From Phenylobacterium sp. SCN 70-31 (GTDB lineage Bacteria > Pseudomonadota > Alphaproteobacteria > Caulobacterales > Caulobacteraceae), in contig NZ_MEEX01000030.1 of NCBI RefSeq assembly GCF_001724605.1, positions 1 through 62,002 on the forward strand: a stretch of DNA of 62,002 nt, written 5' to 3'. Shown here one piece after another: positions 40,388-49,220 of this stretch; within the stretch, counting starts at the first letter, position 1, and each line of letters opens with the position of its first letter. A program made the translations under genes and the position numbers. The notes under the pieces were generated by a model. That model was not told the DNA's origin and did not search any database. It saw nothing but the letters and a program-made list of their open reading frames with translations.

Positions 40388-42838
40388 TTACCTGCTGTTG
40401 AATGAGCCGCCCAATGTGGCGAGCGTTAGGCGGACCGACACCGACTCGCTGGGCAGCAGGCGGCCGATGATCGTGTCTTCGCGGCGATAGATGACGTCCA
40501 CCCGCAGGCAGTCGTCGCGATAGAAGACGCCCACGTCCCGGATCACCCACGCGTCGCGGGCGAGGTCGCGGTTGCCGTACAGGCTGACGCCGTAGTTCTT
40601 GCCGAGATAGACCTCGCCGCCGAGGTCCAGGTTCTCGCGCTTCACGCCGTTGATGTCGAAATCGTCGGTCAGGTAGCGCACGAAGCCCGAGCCGTACTTG
40701 TTCGCCACGTTGGCGCCAGCTTCGAGGCGGCGGACGTCGAGGGTGTCGTTGTCCAGCCGCGCGCGGGCGAACACCGACAGGCCCCGGATCGGCTGGGCGT
40801 CGGCGGCCACCACCCAGTCGGACGCCTTGGTCCGCAGGCCGGTGCGGGCGGTGAACACCTCGTTGCGGTCGGCGCGGAAGCTGCGGCCGATCAGCAGGTT
40901 GGCCCGGCGGCCGTCGTCCCATAGCACCGCGGCGCGGCCGGCCACGTTCATCCGCAGGCCGTCCTCGTAGAGGTCGTAGCCGGGGAACTTGTTCGAGCGG
41001 AAGAGGGTGGTCTCGTCGAACTCGAACGCGACGCTGTCCTCGTTGAGATAGATCGGGTCGCCGGCGGCGGTGCGGCCGATGACCACCTGCTTGGCGTCGG
41101 GCGAGGCCACGACCTGGACCACCGGCTCGATCACCACGGTGGTGTCGCTGAAGCGGCGGAAGAAGGGATAGGTCACGTCCACGCCGGCCGTCGCGAGGGC
41201 GCGGGTCATGCTGTCCTTGCGCGTGGCCGAGCCGACGCCGGTCAGGATGTCGTGGATGCGGTAGCCGTCGACCCGCGCCGACAGGAAGGGTTCGACGCGC
41301 AGGCCCCCCGGCGTGGTGAGGGCGCGCCGCCAGTCCAGCTCGCCCGTGGCGCGGGCGCTGTCCAGGCCGGGCAGGCGCTGGGTCAGGTCGGTGGGCGATT
41401 GCTCGCGGCTCAGCACCACGGCGTTGGTGTGGATCCTGAGCCGCCCCCCCGCCACGCGCGAGGCCGGCTCGTAGTGGCCTTCGATCAGCGGGCCGATGAC
41501 GGGGAAGACGCGGTCGTTCTCGCCCGAGTTCAGGCCGGTGATCGGGTTGAAGGCGCCCGGCCGCAAGCCCTGGATCGTCATGGCGGCGGCCGAGAAGTAG
41601 GATCGCTGGTCCTGCCGGACGGTGTAGAGCTGCGAGATCAGCCGCCGGTCGTCGGCCACGTAGGGGCCCCGGCTGACGTAGACCTTGCCCACCTCGTACT
41701 TGTCGAAGATCAGGTCGTCCGACGTGCGCTCGGCGGTGAAGCCCCACAGCCACTTCTCGTCCACCTGGAAGGCGCCGCGCGCCAGGATGTAGCTGCGGTC
41801 GGTCTCGGGGCCGAACTCGTTGCCCTTGCCGTCGAAGTCCTTGGCGTGGGTGTAGCCGAACCGCATGGACACTTCGCCGGAATAGAAGCGCTTGCGCAGC
41901 TCGCCGTTCAGGAACGGGGCGATCTTGGTGTTGATCTGCGGGCTGACCGTCAGGTCCATCGAGGGCGAGATCGCCCAGTAGTACGGCTGTTCGTACGAGA
42001 AGCCGCGGCGGTCCGACGCCGAGGCCTTGGGAACCAGGAACCCCGACGAGCGCTGCGCCTGGGGGTCGGCGTGCCAGAACAGCGGCAGGTAGGCCACCGA
42101 GAGGCCGAACAGTTTGAACCGCGCGTTGCGGTAGTAGACGATCCGCCGCTCCTTGTCGCGGATCACCCGGTCGGCGGCGATCGACCAGGTGGGCGTGCGG
42201 GGCGAGCCGTCGGCGGCGCAGGTCTCGCAGGGCGTGTAGATCGCCTTGGTCAGCTCTTCGATGGTCTCGTTGCGGCGCGCGGCGGTGGCGGCCGCGATCT
42301 TCACGTTCTCCTGGAGGCGGGCCGAGAACCCCAGCGCCACGCCCGCGCGCATGTCGTCGTCCAGCACGATCTCGCTGGCGTATTCCGAGGTGCCGTCCTC
42401 GTTGACGACGGCGATGTTGCCCGTGGCGCGGATGACCCCGGTGGCGTCGTCGTAGACCATCCGGTCGGCGCGCAGCGTGCGGCCGTTGTAGCGCACCTCG
42501 ATATTGCCGTTGGCCGTGGTGACGCCGGCGTCGTCGTCACGGACGACTTCGTCGGCCTCCATGTACATTTCGCCCGGCTGCAGCCCGTCGGGGCTGGGCG
42601 CGGCGGCCTTTGCCGGCGTCGCCTGGGCCGGTTTCGCCTGGGCGGGCGTCGTGGGGGCCGGCGTCGTGGGGGCCGGCGTCTGGGCGACGGCGGGCAGGGT
42701 CGCGATCAGCGAGATCGCCGCCCCGGCCATGAGGGCGTGCCGCGTCATGAGGGCGCGCCGCATGGGGAGCGCGCCGCCGGCCGGGGCTGAGTCGGCCAGT
42801 GCGCGGGGGGGTCGCGGCGTGCGCCGGCGCGGACTCAT
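40388..42838 (-). CDS. lptD: LPS-assembly protein LptD
   Basis: About 816 residues. Outer-membrane beta-barrel that inserts lipopolysaccharide into the outer leaflet. The N-terminal OstA/LptA-like jellyroll (YMEADEVVRDDDAGVTTANGNIEV) follows a signal peptide and a PTTPA-type repeat linker; the LptD family Cys pair is seen in TPCETCAADG. The rest is beta-barrel, rich in alternating aromatic and charged residues, ending in a phenylalanine-containing strand (GGSFNSR). The start is uncertain: ATG 42838, or a shorter form at the MRRALM or MTRHAL codons with the signal peptide directly. Confidence 0.92.
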   Translation of the reverse strand: MSPRRRTPRPPRALADSAPAGGALPMRRALMTRHALMAGAAISLIATLPAVAQTPAPTTPAPTTPAQAKPAQATPAKAAAPSPDGLQPGEMYMEADEVVRDDDAGVTTANGNIEVRYNGRTLRADRMVYDDATGVIRATGNIAVVNEDGTSEYASEIVLDDDMRAGVALGFSARLQENVKIAAATAARRNETIEELTKAIYTPCETCAADGSPRTPTWSIAADRVIRDKERRIVYYRNARFKLFGLSVAYLPLFWHADPQAQRSSGFLVPKASASDRRGFSYEQPYYWAISPSMDLTVSPQINTKIAPFLNGELRKRFYSGEVSMRFGYTHAKDFDGKGNEFGPETDRSYILARGAFQVDEKWLWGFTAERTSDDLIFDKYEVGKVYVSRGPYVADDRRLISQLYTVRQDQRSYFSAAAMTIQGLRPGAFNPITGLNSGENDRVFPVIGPLIEGHYEPASRVAGGRLRIHTNAVVLSREQSPTDLTQRLPGLDSARATGELDWRRALTTPGGLRVEPFLSARVDGYRIHDILTGVGSATRKDSMTRALATAGVDVTYPFFRRFSDTTVVIEPVVQVVASPDAKQVVIGRTAAGDPIYLNEDSVAFEFDETTLFRSNKFPGYDLYEDGLRMNVAGRAAVLWDDGRRANLLIGRSFRADRNEVFTARTGLRTKASDWVVAADAQPIRGLSVFARARLDNDTLDVRRLEAGANVANKYGSGFVRYLTDDFDINGVKRENLDLGGEVYLGKNYGVSLYGNRDLARDAWVIRDVGVFYRDDCLRVDVIYRREDTIIGRLLPSESVSVRLTLATLGGSFNSR

Positions 42839-42931
42839 CAACCTTCTCGATCCCCTATGCGCGTCTGTCGGCGGCGTGCCGGCGCATCGTTTTTGACAGG
42901 CCCGCGATGCATAGCGCCGCGCACCGCCGAT

Positions 42932-44035
42932 TCAACCGTCTTCCGTGTAGCAAAGCAGGGTCACCCCGGCGAGCGCCGACACGAGGGCGGGCGCCCAGGC
43001 CGCGGCGAACAGCGGAATGATGTCGGCCTTGGCCAGCGCGCCGGCGAACTGGTTGAAGAAGAACAGGATGAAGCCCAGCGCCACGCCGGCGCCCGCCAGC
43101 CCCGCCAGGCCGCCCAGGCGGGTGAGCCGCAGCGAGAACGCCGCCGCCAGCACCGCCATCGCCGCGAACAGCAGCGGCGTGGCCAGGAGTTGCTGGAACC
43201 GCAGCCGGTAGCCCGAGGCCGAGAAGCCCGCCTGTTCGGTGAGCTGGATGGCCTTGGGCAGGCGCCAGAACGGAATCGCCTCGGGCGAGGCCAGGCTCTC
43301 CATCGCCGCCTCCGGGTCCAGGGACGAGCGGATGGTGAGCGTGTCGGACCGGATCGAGCTGTCGCCGGCCATGGCCTCGCGGACGTTCTTCAGCCGCCAG
43401 AAGCCGGGCATCAGCGTGGCCTCGGTCGCCTCCAGCCGGCGGCGGAAGACCGGCGTGCCGCGCGGATCGTTCTCGTAGATGAACAGCGAGACCCCGCGCA
43501 GGGTGACGGTGCCGTCGTGGGCCTCGCGCGCCTTGGCGTGGATCACCACCTGGCCCGAGCCGTCGCCCTGCCGCAGCCAGACCTCGCGGGGCGTGTCGCC
43601 CAGATAGTTGGCCATGATCCGGGCGCGCTCGTATTCGAAGCGCGCGTTCAGCGCCGCCGCCGCCGGGTTCAGCACCGCCACCGCCAGGACGCCGAGCATG
43701 AAGGCCGCGCCCGCCGACGGGAGGATGAACCGCCAGGCCGAGACGCCGGCCGCGCGCATGGCCACCAGTTCGCTGCGCCGGTTCAGGCCGACGAAGGCCG
43801 CGATGCCCCCGAACAGGAAGCAGAACGGAAGCAGGATCTGGATCAGCGACGGCACCCGCAGCAGGGTGAGCTGGAAGAGGCTGTCGGCGCCCACGTCCAC
43901 CCGCGTGCCGATCTGGCCGGCCAATTCCACGAACTGGATCAGCACGATCACCGCCGAGATGATCGCCAGCGCGCCCAGCACGCCCAGCAGCAGGTAGCCC
44001 ACCACATAGCGCTCGATGCGGCCGAACACGATCAT
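42932..44035 (-). CDS. lptG: LPS export ABC transporter permease LptG
   Basis: 367 residues, ATG 44035 overlapping the lptF stop (ATGA). Six membrane helices: three at the N-terminus and three at the C-terminus, with a large periplasmic jellyroll between (about residues 100-270). With LptF and LptB it extracts LPS from the inner membrane. The characteristic lptG-like N-terminus (FGRIERYVVGYLLLG) and a charged coupling-loop region (LNRRSELVAMRAAGVS) are visible. Confidence 0.93.
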   Translation of the reverse strand: MIVFGRIERYVVGYLLLGVLGALAIISAVIVLIQFVELAGQIGTRVDVGADSLFQLTLLRVPSLIQILLPFCFLFGGIAAFVGLNRRSELVAMRAAGVSAWRFILPSAGAAFMLGVLAVAVLNPAAAALNARFEYERARIMANYLGDTPREVWLRQGDGSGQVVIHAKAREAHDGTVTLRGVSLFIYENDPRGTPVFRRRLEATEATLMPGFWRLKNVREAMAGDSSIRSDTLTIRSSLDPEAAMESLASPEAIPFWRLPKAIQLTEQAGFSASGYRLRFQQLLATPLLFAAMAVLAAAFSLRLTRLGGLAGLAGAGVALGFILFFFNQFAGALAKADIIPLFAAAWAPALVSALAGVTLLCYTEDG

Positions 44036-45177
44036 GCGCGCGCCCCCACGTAGGGCGCGAGGTTCGCGGGCCGGCGGGTGATGTCGATGTGCCGGTTGAT
44101 CTTCCCGCGGAAGATCTGGGCCAGCGCGATCCAGGTGGCGGCCAGCGGCGTGAGGTACTGACCGAGGTTGAGCCAGACCTCGTCCTCGGCGCCGGACTGG
44201 AACAGGAAGCCCAGCAGCCGCACGCCGGCCGCCGTGGCGCCCACGATGGCGATCCGCCGCCCATAGCCCAACCTGGAGAAGCCGCCCCCGATGATGGCGT
44301 TCAGCGCCAGGGCCATGAAGGCGATGTTGTAGAGCGGCGAGGCGATCCGCGCGTGGCCCTCGGCCAGCAGCTCCAGCCGGTTCCGCCGCTCCCAGTCCTG
44401 CTGGAGGTCGGGGAAGAACAGCTCGTGCAGGTAGCGGTCCGAGGGCTTGTAGTGGATCAGCTCGTCCGTGCTGGCCAGCGGCTCCAGGTCGAAGATGTAC
44501 TCGTCGAAGGTCAGGTAGTTCAGCACGCCGCGGCTGGAGAACTCCTGGTTGGTGCCCTTGCGCATGAACAGCACGGGGCGGCCCTGGGCGCGGCCCACCC
44601 GGCCGGATTCGGCGGTGTAGGTGGTGGTGCCGCCGTCGGCCTTGATCTGGTGGATGAAGAGGTTCTGGAGGTCGCCCTGGCTGTTCACGCTCTGGGCGTA
44701 GACCGTCAGCCCCGGCGCGGGTTCGGTGAACTCGCCCTCGCGCACCAGCGTCGCGGCCAGGTCGGTGCGCACCTGGAACAGCTCCTGCCGCAGGGTGCGG
44801 AAGCTGGCCGGCTGCACGAACAGGTTCATCACCAGCGCCAGGAACGCGATGGTGCAGGCCAGCCGCATGGCCGGCGAGATCACCCGCCACCGGCTCATCC
44901 CGCCCGCGAAGCAGACGACGATCTCCTGCTCGGTATGCAGCCGGTTCAGCGCCACCAGCGCGGCCACGAACACGGCGATGGGCAGGATCAGGTTGATGAG
45001 CTGCGGCATGTAGAGCAGCGTCACTTTCAGGAACACCAGCGCGCTCTGGCGCTGGTTCACGATCAGGTCCAGGCCGGCCAGACTCTGGCTCAGCAGCGCG
45101 ACCGCCGTCAGCGCCAGCGTGGCCAGGACGACGGGGCCGAGGAGTTGCCGCAGGAGGTATCGGTCGATCAGGCGCAT
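44032..45177 (-). CDS. lptF: LPS export ABC transporter permease LptF
   Basis: 381 residues from ATG 45177. Paralogous partner of LptG, with the same layout of six membrane helices and a periplasmic jellyroll. The N-terminus IDRYLLRQLLGPVVLATLALT and LHTEQEIVVCFAGGMSRWRV (coupling helix) are typical. The ATP-binding subunit lptB is not in the window. First gene of the minus-strand Lpt set, facing the divergent pepA gene across a 125-base gap that must hold both promoters. Confidence 0.93.
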   Translation of the reverse strand: MRLIDRYLLRQLLGPVVLATLALTAVALLSQSLAGLDLIVNQRQSALVFLKVTLLYMPQLINLILPIAVFVAALVALNRLHTEQEIVVCFAGGMSRWRVISPAMRLACTIAFLALVMNLFVQPASFRTLRQELFQVRTDLAATLVREGEFTEPAPGLTVYAQSVNSQGDLQNLFIHQIKADGGTTTYTAESGRVGRAQGRPVLFMRKGTNQEFSSRGVLNYLTFDEYIFDLEPLASTDELIHYKPSDRYLHELFFPDLQQDWERRNRLELLAEGHARIASPLYNIAFMALALNAIIGGGFSRLGYGRRIAIVGATAAGVRLLGFLFQSGAEDEVWLNLGQYLTPLAATWIALAQIFRGKINRHIDITRRPANLAPYVGARA

Positions 45178-45302
45178 CGTCTAAAAAGCGGCCTTGGCTG
45201 AGATTGAGCGCGCCCCGTCCGCGGACCTGTTCTAAATCATGCGTCGCCGCCCCGCACAACCTGACCGTGGGCCGCAGTCGCACCTGCTAGAGAGACGTCG
45301 AA

Positions 45303-46751
45303 ATGGATATCGAGTTCGTCGCGGCCGGCGCCGCGATTCCCGCCAGGACCGCCGTGGCCCGCATCGTCTTCGAAGGCGAGGCCCAGGAAGGGCCGGTGGC
45401 CCAGGCCGTGGCGGCCAGCCGCTTCACCGGCGCCAAGGGCCAGACGCTCGACATCCTCGCGCCGCAGGGGACCGACGCGGCGCGTCTCGTCCTGGTGGGC
45501 GCGGGCAAGAAGGACGCGTTCAACGCCCTCGGCGCCGAGCACGCGGCGGCCAGCGCCTATGCGGGGGTGAAGGCGTCGGGCCTGGAGACCCTGCGCATCG
45601 AGGGGATCGCCGACGCCGACCTCGCGGCGCACGCGGCCCTGGGCGTGCGGCTGGCCAGCTATCGCTTCGACAAGTACCGGACCAAGGAGCCGGCCGACAA
45701 GAAGCCGTCGATCGCCAAGACCCTGGTGGTCACCGACGCCGCCGACGCCGCGCTGGGCGCCTTCGCCGACATGGCGGCCCTGGCCAACGCCGTCAGCTTC
45801 ACCCGCGACCTGGTGTCCGAGCCGCCGAACGTCCTCTTCCCGGTCGAGTTCGCCCGGCGCGTGAAGGCGCTCGAGAGCCTGGGCCTGGAGATCGAGGTCC
45901 TGGGCGAGGCCGAGATGAAGGCGCTGGGCATGGGCTCGCTGCTGGCGGTGGGGCAGGGCAGCATCCGCGAGAGCCAGCTCGTCGTCATCCGCTGGAACGG
46001 CGCGGCCGATAAATCGGCCCAGCCGGTGGCCTTCGTCGGCAAAGGGGTCTGCTTCGACACCGGCGGCATCTCGCTGAAGCCCGCCGACGGCATGGAGGAC
46101 ATGAAGTGGGACATGGGCGGCGCCGGAACCGTGGCGGGCCTTATGCACGTCCTGGCCGGGCGCAAGGCCAAGGTGAACGCCGTGGGCGTCCTGGGCCTGG
46201 TCGAGAACATGCCCGACGGGAACAGCTACCGCCCCGGCGACGTCCTGACCTCCATGTCGGGCCAGACCATCGAGGTGGTGAACACCGACGCCGAGGGCCG
46301 CCTCGTGCTGGCCGACGCGCTCTGGTACTGCAACGACCGCTTCAAGCCGAAGTTCATGGTCGACCTGGCCACGCTGACGGGCGCCATCATCATCTCGCTG
46401 GGCAACGACCTGGCGGGCTGCTTCTCCAACGACGACGCGCTGGCCGAAGACCTGCTGGCGGCCGCCAGGGCCGAGGACGAGGGCCTGTGGCGCATGCCGA
46501 TGCCCGACGCCTACAACAAGCAGATCGACTCGATGATCGCCGACATGAAGAACACCGGCGGCCGTCCGGGCGGCTCGATCACCGCGGCCCTGTTCCTCAA
46601 GCGGTTCGTCAAGGACACGCCCTGGGCCCACCTCGACATCGCCTCCACCGCCTGGAAGAAGCCCTCGACCGTCCCCACCAGCCCCGACGGCGCCACGGGC
46701 TACGGCATCCGGCTCCTGAACCGCCTGGTCCGGGACAAATACGAGGGCTGA
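45303..46751 (+). CDS. pepA: leucyl aminopeptidase (cytosol aminopeptidase, M17)
   Basis: 482 residues. Two-zinc hexameric exopeptidase that removes N-terminal amino acids; PepA of some species also binds DNA. The zinc and active-site signature NTDAEGRLVLADAL is intact, with metal ligands in VGKGVCFDTGG and MKWDMGGAGTVAG. Full length. It begins the short operon pepA-holC-I78 lipoprotein. Confidence 0.95.
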   Translation: MDIEFVAAGAAIPARTAVARIVFEGEAQEGPVAQAVAASRFTGAKGQTLDILAPQGTDAARLVLVGAGKKDAFNALGAEHAAASAYAGVKASGLETLRIEGIADADLAAHAALGVRLASYRFDKYRTKEPADKKPSIAKTLVVTDAADAALGAFADMAALANAVSFTRDLVSEPPNVLFPVEFARRVKALESLGLEIEVLGEAEMKALGMGSLLAVGQGSIRESQLVVIRWNGAADKSAQPVAFVGKGVCFDTGGISLKPADGMEDMKWDMGGAGTVAGLMHVLAGRKAKVNAVGVLGLVENMPDGNSYRPGDVLTSMSGQTIEVVNTDAEGRLVLADALWYCNDRFKPKFMVDLATLTGAIIISLGNDLAGCFSNDDALAEDLLAAARAEDEGLWRMPMPDAYNKQIDSMIADMKNTGGRPGGSITAALFLKRFVKDTPWAHLDIASTAWKKPSTVPTSPDGATGYGIRLLNRLVRDKYEG

Positions 46752-46752
46752 C

Positions 46753-47217
46753 GTGGCCGAGCCTGCGTCCGCCTGCGAGGTCTGGTTCTACCACCTGGAG
46801 CGCACCGGGCTGGACCAGGCCCTGCCCGAACTGCTGGAGAAGACGCTTCAGCGGGGCTGGCGGGCCATCGTCCGCTCGTCGGCGGCCGAGCGGGTGGAGC
46901 ATCTGGACGGCTGGCTGTGGAGCTATCGCGACGACAGCTTCCTGCCGCACGGCCCGGCGGGCGAGCCCGTGGCGCCGCGCCAGCCGATCCTGCTGACCAC
47001 GGACGACGCCAATCCGAACGGCGCCGACGCCCTGTTCCTCATCGACGGCGCCGAACCGGGAGATCTGGACGGCTACAGCCGCTGCGTGGTCCTCTTCGAC
47101 GGCGGCGACGAGGTCCAGCTCGGGCACGCCCGCGGACTCTGGAGCCTGGTGAAGGGGCGGGGACATCCGGTGTCGTACTGGCGCCAGCAGGGCGGCCGAT
47201 GGGAGAAGCAGGCATGA
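46753..47217 (+). CDS. holC: DNA polymerase III subunit chi
   Basis: 154 residues from GTG 46753, one base after the pepA stop. Chi links the clamp loader to single-strand binding protein. Family features: N-terminal VWFYHLERTGLDQALPELLEKTLQRGWRAIV and C-terminal GHARGLWSLVKGRGHPVSYWRQ, with RSSAAERVEHLDGWLW near the middle. Adjacent to pepA as in many alphaproteobacteria. Confidence 0.93.
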   Translation: MAEPASACEVWFYHLERTGLDQALPELLEKTLQRGWRAIVRSSAAERVEHLDGWLWSYRDDSFLPHGPAGEPVAPRQPILLTTDDANPNGADALFLIDGAEPGDLDGYSRCVVLFDGGDEVQLGHARGLWSLVKGRGHPVSYWRQQGGRWEKQA

Positions 47218-47546
47218 GATCCCGGATCGTGGCGATGGCCGTGGCCGCGCTGATCGGAACCGTGGCGGGATGCTCCACGCCGCCCCAACCGCCGGCCCCG
47301 GCGCCCGCGCCGGCTCCCGAGCCTGCGCCACCGCCTGCTCCGCCGCCTGCGCCCGACACCTGTGGGGCGGCCGAGCACCAGAACCTTGTCGGGCGCCCCC
47401 GCAGCGAGATCCCGACGCCGGTGCGGCCCGAGCGTCAGCGCGTGGCCTGCACGACCTGTCCCGTGACGATGGATTACCGCGCCGACCGCCTGAACTTCTA
47501 CTTCGACGCCGCGACGGGGATTATCAAGGAGGTCCGCTGCGGCTGA
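47214..47546 (+). CDS. I78-like protease-inhibitor lipoprotein
   Basis: 110 residues, its ATG overlapping the holC stop (ATGA). An N-terminal lipoprotein signal (lipobox TVAGC at about residue 20) is followed by a PAP-repeat spacer (about 25-48) and a C-terminal domain matching the inhibitor I78 family pattern: CGAAEHQNLVGRPRS, then DYRADRLNFYFDA and a final Cys-Gly. It probably sits in the periplasm or outer membrane and inhibits a peptidase; its target is unknown. Confidence 0.78.
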   Translation: MRSRIVAMAVAALIGTVAGCSTPPQPPAPAPAPAPEPAPPPAPPPAPDTCGAAEHQNLVGRPRSEIPTPVRPERQRVACTTCPVTMDYRADRLNFYFDAATGIIKEVRCG

Positions 47547-47565
47547 CGCATCCGCCGCGCGGCCC

Positions 47566-48792
47566 TCAGCGGATGGCGACGCCCAGGTCGCGCAGCAGGC
47601 CCAGCCAGGCTTCGCGCCCCTTTGCGCGGTCGAAGCGGGCGACCGCCGTCTCGCGGGCGGCCTGCCGCTGGGCCGCGTAGGCCCCGGGGTCGCGGCACGC
47701 CTCGACCAGCGCGCCGGCCAGCGCGTCGTGGTCGAAGAACGGCAGCAGCCGGCCGTTGACCCCGTCCTCGATCGCGTCGTGCAGCGGCGGGGTGTCCGAG
47801 CCGATCACGTAGGCGCCGCAGGCCATCGCCTCGCACAGCGACCACGAGAGCACGAAGGGGTAGGTGTAATAGACGTGCGCGCAGCCCAGGCGTAGCGCGT
47901 CCAGCATGACCGCGTGCGACGTCCGGCCCAGGAAGTGCGTCCGCGCGGGGTCGATCTCGACGCCGTCGAAACAGACCTCCCGCCAGGTTCGCCCGTCGGC
48001 GGCGTTTCCCCCATAGGGCCGCCGCGCCGCCTCGCCCAGGATCAGCACATGGGCGTCGGGCGCCTCGCGCAGCAGGCGGGGCAGGGCGCGCGCGAAGACG
48101 TGCAGCCCGCGCAGGGGCTCCATGTTGTTGTTGATGTAGGTCACGACCGGCGTCCCCGGCGACAGCACCCGCCCGTCGGGCAGGGGAAAGGGCGCGGCCG
48201 GCCCGGGTCGGGCCAGGTCGATGTCGATCCCCTCGTGGATGATCCGCGCCTGCGCGCGGAACGCCCGGGGCAGGGCGCCCGCCTGGAACGGGGTGGGGCA
48301 GACGATGGCGTCCGCCTCCGCGCAGGCCAGCGACATCACCGCGTTCTTGGCGTCGGCGCGCAGCACCGAATCCAGGTCGTGCGGGAAGAATTCGGTGTCG
48401 AAGCCCACGTCCAGCCCGCGGCCGCGATACCAGAACTCGGCGAACACCACCTGGCGCGCGTTCGGGAACAGCTCGCGCAGGAAGGTCATCTCGCCCCAGC
48501 CGGGATGGCCCACGATCACCGCGGGGTCCCAGCCTTCGTGCTTCAGCGACCGCGCGGCCTCGAAGGCGGACCGGCCTCGGATCAGGTCCGCCTCGGCCCG
48601 CACGGCGAGCGGGAAGATGTTCGGGGTCGTCCCTCTTGGAAGCGCGTAGCGGGCCACCCGGACGCCGTCGACGGCGCCGGCGTGGTCCTGTCCGACGGCG
48701 CAGCAGGGGACGCCGCGCGCCACCAGGGCCTCGGCCAGATCCCGGAATTGGCCGGGGAAGTTGTTGTGCACGAAGAGGACGCCGCGGGACAT
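47566..48792 (-). CDS. glycosyltransferase (GT4-like)
   Basis: 408 residues from ATG 48792. GT-B fold: the N-terminal VLFVHNNFPGQFRDLAEAL strand is typical, with the middle strand CPTPFQAGALPRAF and IHEGIDIDLARP before the C-terminal Rossmann domain. That domain has VTYINNNMEPLRGLHVFARAL, HVLILGE and an EAMACGAYVIGSDT donor-site motif (E-x7-E variant). The acceptor sugar and product are unknown. No polysaccharide gene set adjoins it. Confidence 0.86.
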   Translation of the reverse strand: MSRGVLFVHNNFPGQFRDLAEALVARGVPCCAVGQDHAGAVDGVRVARYALPRGTTPNIFPLAVRAEADLIRGRSAFEAARSLKHEGWDPAVIVGHPGWGEMTFLRELFPNARQVVFAEFWYRGRGLDVGFDTEFFPHDLDSVLRADAKNAVMSLACAEADAIVCPTPFQAGALPRAFRAQARIIHEGIDIDLARPGPAAPFPLPDGRVLSPGTPVVTYINNNMEPLRGLHVFARALPRLLREAPDAHVLILGEAARRPYGGNAADGRTWREVCFDGVEIDPARTHFLGRTSHAVMLDALRLGCAHVYYTYPFVLSWSLCEAMACGAYVIGSDTPPLHDAIEDGVNGRLLPFFDHDALAGALVEACRDPGAYAAQRQAARETAVARFDRAKGREAWLGLLRDLGVAIR

Positions 48793-48861
48793 GGCGGCTA
48801 TCTGCCCGCCCGCCGGCCGCCTGTCACTCACGCGCGGCTTACGCCGGCGCCTTCGAGGCCC

Positions 48862-48946
48862 TGGTGCGGATGAGAGGAGTCGAACCTCCACGCCTCGCGG
48901 CGCTGGAACCTAAATCCAGTGCGTCTACCAATTCCGCCACATCCGC
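48862..48946 (-). tRNA. tRNA-Leu(TAG), CCA encoded
   Basis: Minus strand. Acceptor GCGGATG / CATCCGC with discriminator A and encoded CCA (48862-48864). Anticodon arm CTGGA-TTTAGGT-TCCAG gives anticodon TAG (Leu). A long variable arm (type II tRNA) fits leucine. T-loop GTTCGACTC. Confidence 0.95.
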
Positions 48947-49220
48947 ATGGGGCCGGGGCCTGCCATCGCGGGCGCGGGGCGGCGCGTCAAGGGGCGACTT
49001 GGCCGGCGATCGGGCGGACGCCGGCGTCTTCCGTTCGGGATCGAAGGCGGTTCGCCCTGCGCTTTCGGGCGCTTTCGGCCGCCGTTCGGGGGGCTTTCAC
49101 GGCCGCCGCCGCCGTGACATAAGGCGCGTTCGCGCCGCCGGGCCCTGTCCGGCGGCCTTCCCCGTTTGGCTTGAGAGGGTGCTCGGGCGCACGCCGCGTC
49201 CCGCATCCAGGAAACTAAGA

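Noticed and set aside
38950..40401. A 483-residue open frame on the plus strand over surA and pdxA
   Set aside because: GC-rich coding sequence produces long antisense frames; it has low-complexity composition, no ribosome binding site, and the minus-strand surA and pdxA are clearly real.
41252..42790. A 512-residue plus-strand open frame over lptD
   Set aside because: Shadow of lptD; repetitive Val/Gly/Arg composition and no start signal.
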